Source: Arenicola marina (lineage: Eukaryota > Annelida > Polychaeta > Arenicolidae). From it: a DNA stretch of 64,000 nt. This document shows positions 46,371 to 58,700 of the stretch, in pieces. The stretch covers positions 30,063,670 to 30,127,669 of the forward strand of contig OZ025248.1 in assembly GCA_964019135.1 (NCBI GenBank), written 5' to 3'. Every line of letters begins with the position of its first letter. Positions within the stretch are counted from its first letter, which is position 1. Position numbers and translations under genes: made by a program. The notes beneath the pieces are model-generated. The model saw only the letters and a list, made by a program, of their open reading frames with translations. It was not told the origin of the DNA and ran no database searches.

Positions 46371-47945
46371 GTCCCAGTGTCATCTGGTACCCATGTCATC
46401 TGGTACCAGTGTCATCTGGTACCAGTGTCATCTGGTACCCGTGTCATTTTATACTTGCGTCAACTAGTACCAGTGTTATATGGTACCCGTATCAGTTGAT
46501 ACGTGCGTCAACTGGTACCAGTGTCATCTGGTACCCATGTCATTTGATACTTGCGTCAACTGGCACCAGTGTCATCTGGTACCCGTGTCAGTTGATACTT
46601 GCGTCAACTGGTACCAGTGTCATCTGGTACCCGTGTCATTTTATCCTTGCGTCAACTGGTACCAGTGTTATATGGTACCAGTATCAGTTGATACGTGCGT
46701 TAACTGGTACCAGTGTCATCTGGTACCCATGTCATTTGATACTTGCGTCAACTGGTACCAGTGTCACCTGGTACCCGTGTCAGTTGATACTTGCGTCAAC
46801 TGGTACCAGTGTCATCTGGTACCCGTGTCTGTTGATACTTGCGTCAACTGGGTACCAGTGTCATATGATACCCGTGTCAGTTGATACTTGCGTCAACTGG
46901 TACCAGTCTCATCTGGTACCCGTGTCAGTTGATATTGCGTCAACTGGTACCAGTGTCATCTGGTACCCGTGTCAGTTGATACTTGCGTCAACTGGTACCA
47001 GTGTCATCTGGTACCCGTGTCAGTTGATACTTGCGTCAACTGGTACCAGTGTCATCTGATACCCGTGTTAGTTGATACTTGCGTCAACTGGTACCAGTGT
47101 CATCTGGTACCCGTGTCTGTTGATACTTGCGTCAACTGGGTACCAGTGTCATATGGTACCCGTGTCAGTTGATACTTGCGTCAACTGGTACCAGTCTCAT
47201 CTGGTACCCGTGTCAGTTGATATTGCGTCAACTGGTACCAGTGTCATCTGGTACCCGTGTCAGTTGATACTTGCGTCAACTGGTACCAGTGTTATATGGT
47301 ACCCGTGTCAGTTGATACTTGCGTCAACTGGTACCAGTGTCATCTGATACCCGTGTTAGTTGATACTTGCGTCAACTGGTACCAGTGTCATCTGGTACCC
47401 GTGTCTGTTGATACTTGCGTCAACTGGGTACCAGTGTCATATGGTACCCGTGTCAGTTGATACTTGCGTCAACTGGTACCAGTCTCATCTGGTACCCGTG
47501 TCAGTTGATATTGCGTCAACTGGTACCAGTGTCATCTGGTACCCGTGTCAGTTGATACTTGCGTCAACTGGTACCAGTGTCATCTGGTACCCGTGTCAGT
47601 TGATACTTGCGTCAACTGGTACCAGTGTCATCTGGTACCCGTGTCAGTTGATACGGGCGTCAACTGGTACCAATGTCATCTGGTAACCGTGTCTGTTGAT
47701 ACTTGCGTCAACTGGTACCAGTGTCATCTGGTGCCCGTGACAGTTGATACGTGCGTCAACTGGTACCAGTGTCATCTGGTACCCGTGTCAGTTGATACTT
47801 GCGTCAACTGGTACCAGTCCCATCTGGTACCCGTATCAGCTGATACTTGCGTCAACTGGTACCAGTCCCATCTGGTTCCCGTGTCAGTTGATACTTGCGT
47901 CAACTGTTGTCATCTGGTACCAATGTCACTTAGTACCAGTACCCC
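46371..47945. repeat. Hierarchical array: 16-bp monomers, 48-bp trimers, 288-bp blocks
   Basis: The 48-bp unit is three related 16-mers: CAACTGGTACCAGTGT, CATCTGGTACCCGTGT and CAGTTGATACTTGCGT. About 33 units are present. Diagnostic variants recur every 288 bp (six units): 'gtctgttgatac' is at 46827, 47115 and 47403, followed each time by the same 'ctgggtacc' insertion. Because 48 is a multiple of 3 and stops are absent in some frames, frames such as 46244-47059 are open; the translated patterns (VDTCVNWYQCHLVPVS, LILASTGTSVIWYPCQ) are artefacts. The right edge also decays. Confidence 0.97.
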
Positions 47946-48486
47946 TCGTTAGACGGCGCATGGAATTTGTGATAAACGCGTTGCCACAGTGTTAGCAATT
48001 TGCTTGGATTTCGCTTGGATTTCACCACATTTTGTCCATGCGCAACTGTTATTTCATAATATTTTGTGAAAATATTACTTCATGTCGATTTCGGCAGTGT
48101 GACGTCACTCACCGGCTTCCATGGCTGTCCCGTGTCAGGTAACTGTTGACGCGCTTCACTAGCTATCGCAGATTTCTTGATAACTTCATATTTTGCAATT
48201 TCCGACTGAATCGGGTGCATCTTGACCTATTATTTATAATGTACATATATTTTAAGCAATATTTGTTTGTCATGATTTCTGTGGTTAACTATAATATAAG
48301 CACAGACGTGACACGCAGTCTGCAGGAGTGAGGTTATAGGTAGGCCTCCAGGCATTTAATTGAATTGTTCAGCTACGGCGCTTGCCATCTTAGCACAGTT
48401 ATGAAATATTAATTAAGTCAATGCTGATCCAAGAGTTTTGGCATTATCATTGTTATTTTGTCACTTTATGAGGACAGGGATCTCGT
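47946..48486. other. Unique DNA, no gene seen
   Basis: AT-rich unique sequence with TGACGTCA at 48100-48107. No gene recognised. Confidence 0.5.
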
Positions 48487-48494
48487 TATAAAAG
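48487..48494 (+). promoter_or_regulatory. TATA box candidate
   Basis: TATAAAAG in moderately GC-rich context predicts transcription start near 48517. It is followed by an acceptor-like 'ttatttttgcag' at 48593-48604 and the DR1 element at 48635. No coding exon is recognised downstream; the frame at 48817-49245 has no known domain. Confidence 0.3.
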
Positions 48495-48634
48495 CCGGTG
48501 TACAGTGTGATACGTGACCTGGCTGTGCAAGGAACGTCTGGGATTAGACGACGCAACGATACCAAGGAGCGCTCGTTCCTAGATTTACGGTGTTATTTTT
48601 GCAGCAGATTGTATCTTCCCTAAAGGTCGCCCAA

Positions 48635-48647
48635 AGGTCAAAGGTCA
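48635..48647 (+). promoter_or_regulatory. Perfect DR1 nuclear receptor site
   Basis: AGGTCA-A-AGGTCA is a perfect direct repeat of the nuclear receptor half-site with 1-bp spacing, the type bound by HNF4 and RXR heterodimers. A third, one-mismatch half-site AGGTCG lies 11 bp upstream at 48624-48629. It sits about 150 bp downstream of the TATA candidate. Confidence 0.5.
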
Positions 48648-49942
48648 TCAGCCACGAGCGTGAAGCCGTGTTGTTGTTGCTATAACCCGAACTGACTTGG
48701 CAGCGACAGTCGTCACAACTCACTCCCCCTCAAAAAGAATTAAACGACTTGCGATGTGAGTTACTACAGCGCAGAATGGTCTTTGTAAATAAACAATATG
48801 AAAGTCGTGTTAAACATTGAGGTTATTGACGAAGAAATGGTGCATTTCATGTTATCCAAATTTCAGCGAGAACAGCGGTATTGTATTGATCGTTCACCAC
48901 CCTGTGTGGAGAGGGAACACAGCCAACCTTTTGAATATTGTTGTTGAAACCGCCCGACACCAATATATCCAACCAATCACGTGGCGCGTTACATTTGAGG
49001 ATGCTTCAGCCATTGACCAATCACGCGTGAGTTACGTGACGCGCATGGCCAGGTCTCCTTCATGGTTAAGGAGTATGTATCACGGACTGCTGGGAACAAG
49101 GCCGCTGGAGTCGGGTCTTTGTTTGGATGTGGATCGTAGACTGACGGGGCTGGATCCTGTTGCGGGGAGGTCGGATCCATCTGGATCGGGAGCACAAAAC
49201 GATCCATTTTCTGCCACAGACACGTGTCAATCGCGGGGTGGCTAGCGGTTATATTAGTCGCTATATAAACTCCTTGCAGGATGATTTATTGACAAGTATT
49301 AGCAGCATGAAGATGTATTGACTATGATTTGTTTGTCATGTACATTATTTATTAAATAGACTGTTGCCGCAAAACGAGAATTTTGTTTGTAGTGTTTTCT
49401 TTGCAATTTTGTTATCCATATCATGCAGACACGTATATGGCATGAACACCTTAAACACAGGATGATTGTGAATGTCTCTACAAGGACATTCATATGAAAT
49501 TAACATTGCACCACTCGATCTTTGCCACCGGAACTATATGGTGCATAAAATGCACTTATCTCGTGATGAACGATGATAAATATTTAACACGATAGGTCAC
49601 TGAACAAATTGTAAAATCCCCATTCTTACATTATATCATATCCTGCGGACCCCCCCCCCCCCCCCACACTCCTTTTGGCCCCCACCCGGCGCCCCCCCCC
49701 CCCCCCTACTCCCCTCGGCCCCCATCCGGCGTCCCCCCCCCTCCCCACGTTACCCCCCCCCATCCCCGGCCCCTATACCACCAAACAAGGACAGCTATGC
49801 CAATATAGACCCACATCAAGCTTGTTCTTGCGGGTATACAAGTGCATGCCCCAACAGAGTACACAGATATAGCTGTAAATATTTTCGTATCACATCGTCG
49901 CTGGACATTGTCCCTAACACAGGTGATCAAACAAGAGTCGGA
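48648..49942. other. Unique DNA with C runs, no confident gene
   Basis: A 142-codon frame at 48817-49245 has no recognisable domain. C runs lie near 49650-49665, 49694-49706 and 49733-49741. A 'ctatataaactcc' TATA-like motif lies at about 49261-49273. Confidence 0.45.
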
Positions 49943-52935
49943 CTGTGGGTAGAACGAGGGGCCGGGCTGTGGGTAGAACGAGGGGCCGGGCTGTGGGTAG
50001 AACGAGGGGCCGGGCTGTGGCTAGAGCGACGGGCCAGGCTGTCGGTAGAACGAGGGGCCAGGCTTTCGGTAGAACGAGGGGCCGGGCTGTGGGTAGAGCG
50101 AGGGGTCGGGCTGTGGGTAGAACTAGGGGCCGGGCTGTGGGTAGAACGAGGGGCCGGGCGGCTGTGGATAGAACGAGGGGCCGGGCTGTGGGTAGGACGA
50201 GGGGCTGGGCGGCTGTGGATAGAACGAGGGGCCGGGCTGTGGGTACAACGAGGGGCAGGGCGGCTGTGGGTAGAACGAGGGGCCGGGCTGTGGGTAGAAC
50301 GAGGGGCCGGGCTGTGGGTAGAACGAGGGGCCGGGCTGTGGGTAGAACAAGGGGCCAGGCTGTGGGTAGAACGAGGGGCCGGGCTGTGGGTAGAACGAGG
50401 GGCCGGGCTGTGGGTAGAACGAGGGGCCGGGCTGTTGGTAGAACGAGGGGCCGGGCTGTGGGTAGAACGAGGGGCCGGGCTGTGGGTAGAACGAGGGGCC
50501 GGGCTGTGGGTAGAACGAGGGGCCGGGCTGTGGGTAGAACGAGGGGCCGGGCTGTGGGTAGAATGAGTGGCCGGGCTGTGGGTAGAACGAGGGGCCGGGC
50601 TGTTGGTAGAACGAGGGGCCGGGCTGTGGGTAGAACGAGGGGCCGGGCTGTGGGTAGAACGAGGGGCCGGACTGTGGGTAGAACGAGGGGCCGGGCTGTC
50701 GGTAGAACGAGGGGCCGGGCTGTGGGTAGAACGAGGGGCCGGGCTGTCGGTAGAACGAGGGGCCGGGCTGTGGGTAGAACGAGGGGCCGGGCTGTGGGTA
50801 GAACGAGGGGCCGGGCTGTGGGTAGAACGAGGGGCCGGGCTGTGGGTAGAACGAGGGGCCGGGCTGTGGGTAGAATGAGTGGCCGGGCTGTGGGTAGAAC
50901 GAGGGGCCGGGCTGTTGGTAGAACGAGGGGCCGGGCTGTGGGTAGAACGAGGGGCCGGGCTGTGGGTAGAACGAGGGGCCGGACTGTGGGTAGAACGAGG
51001 GGCCGGGCTGTCGGTAGAACGAGGGGCCGGGCTGTGGGTAGAACGAGGGGCCGGGCTGTCGGTAGAACGAGGGGCCGGGCTGTCGGTAGAACGAGGGGCC
51101 GGGCTGTCGGTAGAACGAGGGGCCGGGCTGTGGTTAGAACGAGGGGCCGGGCTGTGGGTAGAACGAGGGGCCGGGCTGTGGGTAGAATGAGGGGCCGGGC
51201 TTTTGGTAGAACGAGGGGCCGGGCTGTGGGTAGAACGAGGGGCCGGGCTGTGGGTAGAACGAGGGGCCAGGCTGTGGGTTGAACGAGGGGCCGGGCTGTG
51301 GGTAGAACGAGGGGCCGGGCTGTGGGTAGAACGAGGGGCCGGGCTGTGGGTAGAATGAGGGGCCGGACTGTGGGTAGAACGAGGGGTCAGGCTGTGGGTA
51401 GAACGGGGGTGCGGGCTGTGGGTAGAACGAGGGGCCGGGCGGCTGTGGGTAGAACGAGAGGCCAGGCTGTGGGTAGAACGAGGGGCCGGGCTGTGGGTAG
51501 AACGAGGGGCCGGGCTGTTGGTAGAACGAGGGGTCGGGCTGTTGGTAGAACGAGGGGTCGGGCTGTGGGTAGAACGAGGGGCCGGGCTCTGGGTAGAACG
51601 AGGGGCCGGACTGTGGGTAGAACGAGGGGCCAGGCTGTGGGTAGAACGAGGGGCCGGACTGTGGGTAGAACGAGGGGCCGGACTGTGGGTAGAACGAGGG
51701 GCCAGGCTGTGGGTAGAACGAGGAGTCGGGCTGTGGGTAGAACGAGGGGCCGGACTGTGGGTAGAACGAGGGGCCAGGCTGTGGGTAGAACGGGGGTGCG
51801 GGCTGTGGGTACAACGAGGGGCCGGGCTGTCGGTAGAACGAGAGGCCAGGCTGTCGGTAAAACGAGGGGCCGGCTGTGGGTAGAACGAGGGGCAAGGCTG
51901 TCGGTAAAACGAGGGGCCGGGCTGTTGGTAGAACGAGGGGCAGGGCGGCTGTGGATAGAACGAGGGGCCAGGCTGTGGGTAGAACGAGGGGCCAGGCTGT
52001 GGGTAGAACGAGGGGCCGGACTGTGGGTAGAACGAGAGGCCAGGCTGTCGGTAAAACGAGGGGCCGGGCTGTGGGTAGAACGAGGGGCCGGGCTGTGGGT
52101 AGAACGAGGGGCCGGACTGTGGGTAGAACGAGAGGCCAGGCTGTGGGTAGAACGAGGGGCCGGGCTGTGGGTAGAACGAGAGGCCGGACTGTGGGTAGAA
52201 CGAGGGGCCGGGCGGCTGTGGATAGAACGAGGGGCCAGGCTGTTGGTAGAACGAGGGGCCAGGCTGTGGGTAGAACGAGGGGCAGGGCGGCTGTGGATAG
52301 AACGAGGGGCCAGGCTGTGGGTAGAACGAGGGGCCAGGCTGTGGGTAGAACGAGGGGCCGGACTGTGGGTAGAACGAGAGGCCAGGCTGTGGGTAGAACG
52401 AGGGGCCGGGCTGTGGGTAGAACGAGGGGCCGGGCTGTGGCTAGAACGAGGGGCCGGGCTGTGGGTAGAACGAGGGGCCGGGCGGCTGTGGATAGAACGA
52501 GGGGCCAGGCTGTGGGTAGAACGAGGGGCAGGGCGGCTGTGGATAGAACGAGGGGCCAGGCTGTGGGTAGAACGAGGGGCCAGGCTGTGGGTAGAACGAG
52601 GGGCCGGACTGTGGGTAGAACGAGAGGCCAGGCTGTGGGTAGAACGAGGGGCCGGGCTGTTGGTAGAACGAGGGGCCGGGCTGTGGGTAGAACGAGAGGC
52701 CAGGCTGTGGGTAGAACGAGAGGCCAGGCTGTCGGTAAAACGAGGGGCCGGGCTGTGGGTAGAACGAGGGGCCGGGCTGTGGGTAGAACGAGAGGCCGGA
52801 CTGTGGGTAGAACGAGGGGCCGGGCTGTGGGTAGAACGAGGGGCAGGGCGGCTGTGGATAGAACGAGGGGCCAGGCTGTGGGTAGAACGAGGGGCCGGGC
52901 TGTGGGTAGAACGAGGGGCCAGGCTGTGGGTAGTA
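49943..52935. repeat. 24-bp minisatellite, about 125 copies
   Basis: The unit is 24 bp, containing 'tgtgggtagaacgaggggcc' plus 'gggc' or 'aggc'; 27-bp variants with 'ggcggctgtggatag' are interspersed. A diagnostic 'gaatgagtgg' variant at 50561 and 50873 marks a 312-bp higher-order block (13 units) that was duplicated almost exactly. Frames are open on both strands for hundreds of codons (VGRTRGRA, WVERGAGL, YPQPGPSF, VLPTARPL patterns). The unit shows no base-level signature of selection for protein, so these frames are repeat artefacts. Confidence 0.98.
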
Positions 52936-53104
52936 GGAGGGGCCGCCCGGGTGACCCATCAATGGTGGATTGACCGTGCCCATACAAGCCAAACATCGTG
53001 AGATATCAGATATCGTCACGTGCCTCTGATATAATGAGAACATACGTAGGCCTGACACATCCGCGCATTGTGTGTACAAGGATTACGCGCGTAATCCCTC
53101 GGTC
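52936..53104. other. Unique spacer between two large arrays
   Basis: About 170 bp of non-repeat DNA with 'cgtgagatatcagatatcgtcacg', an imperfect inverted repeat near 52998-53021. No gene. Confidence 0.6.
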
Positions 53105-56100
53105 TAAACGCCAGGGTGTGCAGATAATGGACTGAACGCCAGGGTGTGCAGATAATGGACTGAATGCCAGGGTGTGCAGATAATGAACTGAACGCCAGGG
53201 TGTGCAGATAATGGACTGAAAGCCAGGGTGTGCAGATAATGGACTGAACGCCAGGGTGTGCAGATAATGGACTGAACGCCCGGGTGTGCAGATAATGGAC
53301 TGAACGCCATGGTGCGCAGATGATGGATTGAGCGCCAGTGTGTGCAGATAATGGACTGAATGCCAGGGTGTGCAGATAATGGACTGAACGCCAGGGTGTG
53401 CAGATAATGGACTGAACGCCATGGTGTGCAGATAATGAACTGAACGCCAGGGTGTGCAGATAATGAACTGAACGCCAGGGTGTGCAGATAATGGACTGAA
53501 CGCCATGGTGTGCAGATAATGGACTGAACGCCAGGGTGTGCAGATAATGAACTGAACGCCAGGGTGTGCAGATAATGGACTGAACGCCAGGGTGTGCAGA
53601 TAATGGACTGAACGCCAGGGTGTGTAGATAATGGACTGAACGCCAGGGTGTGCAGGTAATGAATTGAACGCCAGGGTGTGCAGATAATGGCTTGAACGCC
53701 AGAGTGGGCAGATAATGGACTGAACACCAGGGTGTGCAGATAATGAACTGAACGCCAGTGTGTGCAGATAATGGACTGAACGCCCGGGTGTGCAGATAAT
53801 GGACTGAACGCCAGGGTGTGCAGATAATGGACTGAACGCCAGGGTGTGCAGATAATGGACTGAACGCCAGGGTGCGCAGATAATGGACTGAACGCCAGGG
53901 TGTGCAGATAATGGACTGAACGCCAGGGTGCGCAGATAATGGACTGAACGCCAGGGTGTGCAGATAATGGACTGAACGCCAGGGTGTGCAGATAATGGAC
54001 TAAACGCCAAGTTGTGCAGATAATGGACTGAACGCCAGGGTGTGCAGATAATGGACTGAACGCCAGGTTGTGCAGATAATGGACTGAACGCCCGGGTGTG
54101 CAGATAATGGACTGAACGCCAGGGTGTGCAGATAATGGACTGAACGCCAGGGTGTGCAGATAATAGACTGAACGCCAGGTTGTGCAGATAATGGACTGAA
54201 CGCCATGGTGCGCAGATAATGGATTGAGCGCCAGTGTGTGCAGATAATGGACTGAATGCCAGGGTGTGCAGATAATGGACTGAACGCCAGGGTGTGCAGA
54301 TAATGGACTGAACGCCAGGGTGTGCAGATAATGGACTGAATGCCAGGGTGTGCAGATAATGGACTGAACGCCAGGGTGTGCAGATAATGGACTGAATGCC
54401 AGGGTGTGCAGATAATGGACTGAATGCCAGGGTGTGCAGATAATGGACTGAACGCCATGGTGCGCAGATAATGGACTGAACGCCAGGGTGTGCAGATAAT
54501 GGACTGAATGCCAGGGTGTGCAGATAATGGACTGAACGCCAGGGTGTGCAGATAATGGACTGAACGCCATGGTGTGCAGATAATGAACTGAACGCCAGGG
54601 TGTGCAGATAATGAACTGAACGCCAGGGTGTGCAGATAATGGACTGAACGCCATGGTGTGCAGATAATGGACTGAACGCCATGGTGTGCAGATAATGAAC
54701 TGAACGCCAGGGTGTGCAGATAATGGACTGAACGCCAGGGTGTGCAGATAATGGACTGAACGCCAGGGTGTGTAGATAATGGACTGAACGCCAGGGTGTG
54801 CAGGTAATGAATTGAACGCCAGGGTGTGCAGATAATGGCTTGAACGCCAGAGTGGGCAGATAATGGACTGAACACCAGGGTGTGCAGATAATGAACTGAA
54901 CGCCAGTGTGTGCAGATAATGGACTGAACGCCCGGGTGTGCAGATAATGGACTGAACGCCAGGGTGTGCAGATAATGGACTGAACGCCAGGGTGCGCAGA
55001 TAATGGACTGAACGCCAGGGTGTGCAGATAATGGACTGAACGCCAGGGTGCGCAGATAATGGACTGAACGCCAGGGTGTGCAGATAATGGACTGAACGTC
55101 AGGGTGTGCAGATAATGGACTAAACGCCAAGTTGTGCAGATAATGGACTGAACGCCAGGGTGTGCAGATAATGGACTGAACGCCAGGGTGTGCAGATAAT
55201 GGACTGAACGTCAGGGTGTGCAGATAATGGACTAAACGCCAAGTTGTGCAGATAATGGACTGAACGCCAGGGTGTGCAGATAATGGACTGAACGCCCGGG
55301 TGTGCAGATAATGGACTGAACGCCAGGGTGTGCAGATAATGGACTGAACGCCAGGGTGTGCAGATAATAGACTGAACGCCAGGGTGTGCAGATAATGGAC
55401 TGAACGCCTGGGTGCGCAGATAATGGACTGAACGCCAGGTTGTGCAGATAATGGACTGAACGCCAGGGTGTGCAGATAATGGACTGAACGCCAGGTTGTG
55501 CAGATAATGGACTGAACGCACGGGTGTGCAGATAATGGACTGAACGCCAGGGTGTGCAGATAATGAACTGAACGCCAGGGTGTGCAGATAATGGACTGAA
55601 CGCCATGGTGTGCAGATAATGGACTGAACGCCATGGTGTGCAGATAATGAACTGAACGCCAGGGTGTGCAGATAATGGACTGAACGCCAGGGTGTGCAGA
55701 TAATGGACTGAACGCCAGGGTGTGTAGATAATGGACTGAACGCCAGGGTGTGCAGGTAATGAATTGAACGCCAGGGTGTGCAGATAATGGCTTGAACGCC
55801 AGAGTGGGCAGATAATGGACTGAACACCAGGGTGTGCAGATAATGAACTGAACGCCAGTGTGTGCAGATAATGGACTGAACGCCCGGGTGTGCAGATAAT
55901 GGACTGAACGCCAGGGTGTGCAGATAATGGACTGAACGCCAGGGTGTGCAGATAATGGACTGAACGCCAGGGTGCGCAGATAATGGACTGAACGCCAGGG
56001 TGTGCAGATAATGGACTGAACGCCAGGGTGCGCAGATAATGGACTGAACGCCAGGGTGTGCAGATAATGGACTGAACGTCAGGGTGTGCAGATAATGGAC

Positions 56101-56829
56101 TAAACGCCAAGTTGTGCAGATAATGGACTGAACGCCAGGGTGTGCAGATAATGGACTGAACGCCAGGTTGTGCAGATAATGGACTGAACGCCCGGGTGTG
56201 CAGATAATGGACTGAACGCCAGGGTGTGCAGATAATGGACTGAACGCCAGGGTGTGCAGATAATAGACTGAACGCCAGGGTGTGCAGATAATGGACTGAA
56301 CGCCAGGGTGCGCAGATAATGGACTGAACGCCAGGTTGTGCAGATAATGGACTGAACGCCAGGGTGTGCAGATAATGGACTGAACGCCAGGTTGTGCAGA
56401 TAATGGACTGAACGCACGGGTGTGCAGATAATGGACTGAACGCCAGGGTGTGCAGATAATAGACTGAACGCCAGGGTGTGCAGATAATGGACTGAACGCC
56501 AGGGTGCGCAGATAATGGATTGAACGCCAGGGTGTGCAGATAATGGACTGAACGCCAGGGTGTGCAGATAATGAACTGAACGCCAGGGTGGGCAGATAAT
56601 GGACTAAACGCCAGGTTGTGCAGATAATGGACTGAACGCCAGGGTGTGCAGATAATGGACTGAACGCCAGGGTGTGCAGATAATGGACTGAACGCCAGGG
56701 TGTGCAGATAATTAATTGAACGCCAGGGTGTGCAGATAATGGACTAAACGCCAGGTTGTGCAGATAATGGACTGAACGCCAGGGTTTGCAGATAATGGAC
56801 TGAACGCCAGGTTGTGCAGATAATGGATT
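53105..56829. repeat. 28-bp minisatellite, about 133 copies
   Basis: The unit is 28 bp: 'acgccagggtgtgcagataa' plus 'tggactga'. The length is not a multiple of 3, yet the reverse strand lacks stops in all three phases, so frames of over 500 codons arise with an 84-bp (28-residue) period. Higher-order structure is clear: the marker 'caggtaatgaattgaacgcc' occurs at 53653, 54801 and 55753, which are 1148 bp (41 units) and 952 bp (34 units) apart. A second marker (gattgagcgcc) at 53326 and 54222 gives 896 bp (32 units). Differing spacings mean repeated duplications and later gains or losses of units. Confidence 0.98.
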
Positions 56830-57603
56830 GGCATTTCAGTTTAGGTCATCATTTTGTCTCGAAATTATGATGCATATGTCTTATATCTCTGAGTCAAGAA
56901 AACAACAAGTTCAACATAAAACTACGCGGTTTACTTATATCGCGCGCGGACAAGATAGCCAGCCGCGGTCGACATCACACAGAATACCGAACAGCGAACA
57001 GACGCACAGGGATATAAAGCCGGCCACCAACCTCTGCTCCGGTGAAGCATGTGCTTCTCTCCGGATAGCCCACAGGCTTTCACGATTTAAATCAAGATAT
57101 AATGTACTTATTTGACATGGAGATGAGGTTGGGAATACAAAAAATTCGAATATATTGCTTTAAAACGAAAATGAGTAATGCTCGCGCGAATCCATTTTCT
57201 TTTTTGCATATCGTAAAATCTGTCAAACAAACACTAAATTTTTCATAAATTTCGGCACTCCTGCAAAGGTATCCCCTTACTTTCTATATTCAATTTCCAT
57301 ATTGGATATGGATTACCCTGTCGACCCGTCTGCTCCCCACTTATGTCGACACTCGTTACATATTACATATCCCTCATCGCCAGACTCTACTGTTCACATG
57401 GCGACCAATAGCTGTATGGATCTTTCCCTCCGTTATCCCTGTACCTTCTATTTATATCTGGATCCGCCCCACCCCCTTTCTGGCATAACCTTCTTTATCG
57501 TATAATTATGGTGACTCCCCTGCACTCCCCAACCCCTCAACCAAGTAAACCCGCCCGCCCGCCCCGCCCCGCCCCACCCGACATTCTCATATGCATGAAT
57601 ACG
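56830..57603. other. Unique DNA, no gene seen
   Basis: AT-rich unique sequence, then GC-rich 'ccgcccgcc' near 57550-57575. No gene recognised. Confidence 0.5.
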
Positions 57604-57774
57604 TAGGGCCCCTGAGGGGGGGTAGCCATGTCGCGTGTCGATTTTAAGAAAAGGTCCATGTCGCGTGTCGCTAAGTCTTATGTCGCATGTCGATCCTAAG
57701 ACAACGCAAATGTCGCGTTGTCGATTTAAAAAATCGCCATGTCGCCGTGTCGAAAAAGCCCCTCTGGGGCCCTA
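57604..57774. mobile_element. Short TIR element, copy 1 (171 bp)
   Basis: The ends TAGGGCCCCTGAGGGG (57604-57619) and CCCCTCTGGGGCCCTA (57759-57774) are inverted repeats with a single mismatch over 16 bp. TACG directly flanks both sides (57600-57603 and 57775-57778), consistent with a 4-bp target duplication. The interior is a series of 'catgtcgcgtgtcgatttt'-type repeats, the reverse of which is AAAATCGACACGCGACATG. There is no coding capacity. Copy 2 is at 63127-63327 and a more distant relative at 31711-31959. Confidence 0.82.
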
Positions 57775-58172
57775 TACGTCCCTGCAGTGAACCATATCGG
57801 AAATCTACTCGTTCCCGTTTGTATGAATGCCCGTCGAGTCCGATGAGAAGGAAACCCAGAATTCCCCACCAATACCCCCTCCCCCTACCCTCACCCCTCC
57901 CCTACCCCCCCCCCCCCCCGCGCCATGCCCCCCCTCCCCCTACCCTCACCCCTCCCCTACCCCCCCCCGCGCCATGCCCCCCTCCCCCAGACAGTGGGTC
58001 TCGGGGATTCGCCTGCCAGCTAGGCGGCCAACGCTGACTAAAGCACGCTTAATACGGCTTTTACACGGTCTCTGACTCCAAATTGGCGAGGAATTATCGG
58101 CGGGACAAATATTTTGTGAACGTGATATGGGTAGGCGATGGTCGGGGAGGGTGGGGGGCGAAGAGGGGGGGG
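57775..58172. other. C-rich unique DNA
   Basis: C runs near 57907-57919 and 57961-57968 with a 'ccccctaccctcacccctcc' duplication (about 57883 and 57935), and a G run near 58160-58169. No gene recognised. Confidence 0.5.
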
Positions 58173-58700
58173 GGGGGTGCCGCCACGGTGGGGGTGGAGG
58201 TGGCGGTGAAAGGCGGAGACGCAGGTGGTGATGAGATTTGTTGTGGAGATGATGGTGGTGGTGATGGCGAAGACGGCATAGATGATGGAGGTGATGGAGG
58301 TGGTGATAAGGCGGTGGTAGTGGTGGGGATAATGGTGGTGGTTGCATCGGTAGTGGAGGTGAAGGTGGTGATGGCGGTGATGATGGTGATGGTGGTGATG
58401 GTAAGGGTGGTGATACTGGTGATGGTAAGGTGGATGATGGTAATGGTGGTGGTTGTGGTGGTGGCAGGGTAGTGGTGGCAGCGATAATTAAGGTAAAGGT
58501 GATGAAGGTGGTGATGGTTTTGGTGGCAGGGGTAGGGTATGGTGGTGATGGTTGTGATGGTGGTGATGGTTGTGATGGTGGGGATGGTGGTGATGGTGGT
58601 GATGGGGTGATAGTGCTGATAATGGTGATGGGGTGAAGGAGCTGATGGTTTGGGTGGCAGGGGTAAGGGATGGTGGTCGTGGTCGTTGTGGCAGGGATAG
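58173..58700. repeat. GGT/GAT-rich simple repeat
   Basis: Imperfect ggtggtgat repeats with strong strand asymmetry, giving Val/Met/Gly/Asp frames on plus and His/Thr/Pro frames on minus. It is a degenerate triplet repeat similar in composition to 25256-25790 and to the reverse complement of 2007-6080. No gene. Confidence 0.85.

Noticed and set aside
46244..47952. Frames with VDTCVNWYQCHLVP repeats
   Set aside because: Artefact of the 48-bp unit; three overlapping frames are open.
48817..49245. 142-codon frame as a gene
   Set aside because: No recognisable domain, mixed composition, no start or splice support; could be chance.
49945..53001. Long VGRTRGRA / WVERGAGL frames and antisense YPQPGPSF / VLPTARPL frames
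   Set aside because: By-products of a 24-bp unit without stops. Both strands and several frames are open and no unique coding sequence is attached.
53006..56417. Minus-strand frames of up to 558 codons (FSPLSAHPGVQSIICTPWRSVHYLHT pattern)
   Set aside because: The 28-bp unit lacks stops in all three reverse phases, giving a 28-residue period. Overlapping long frames on the same strand cannot all be genes.
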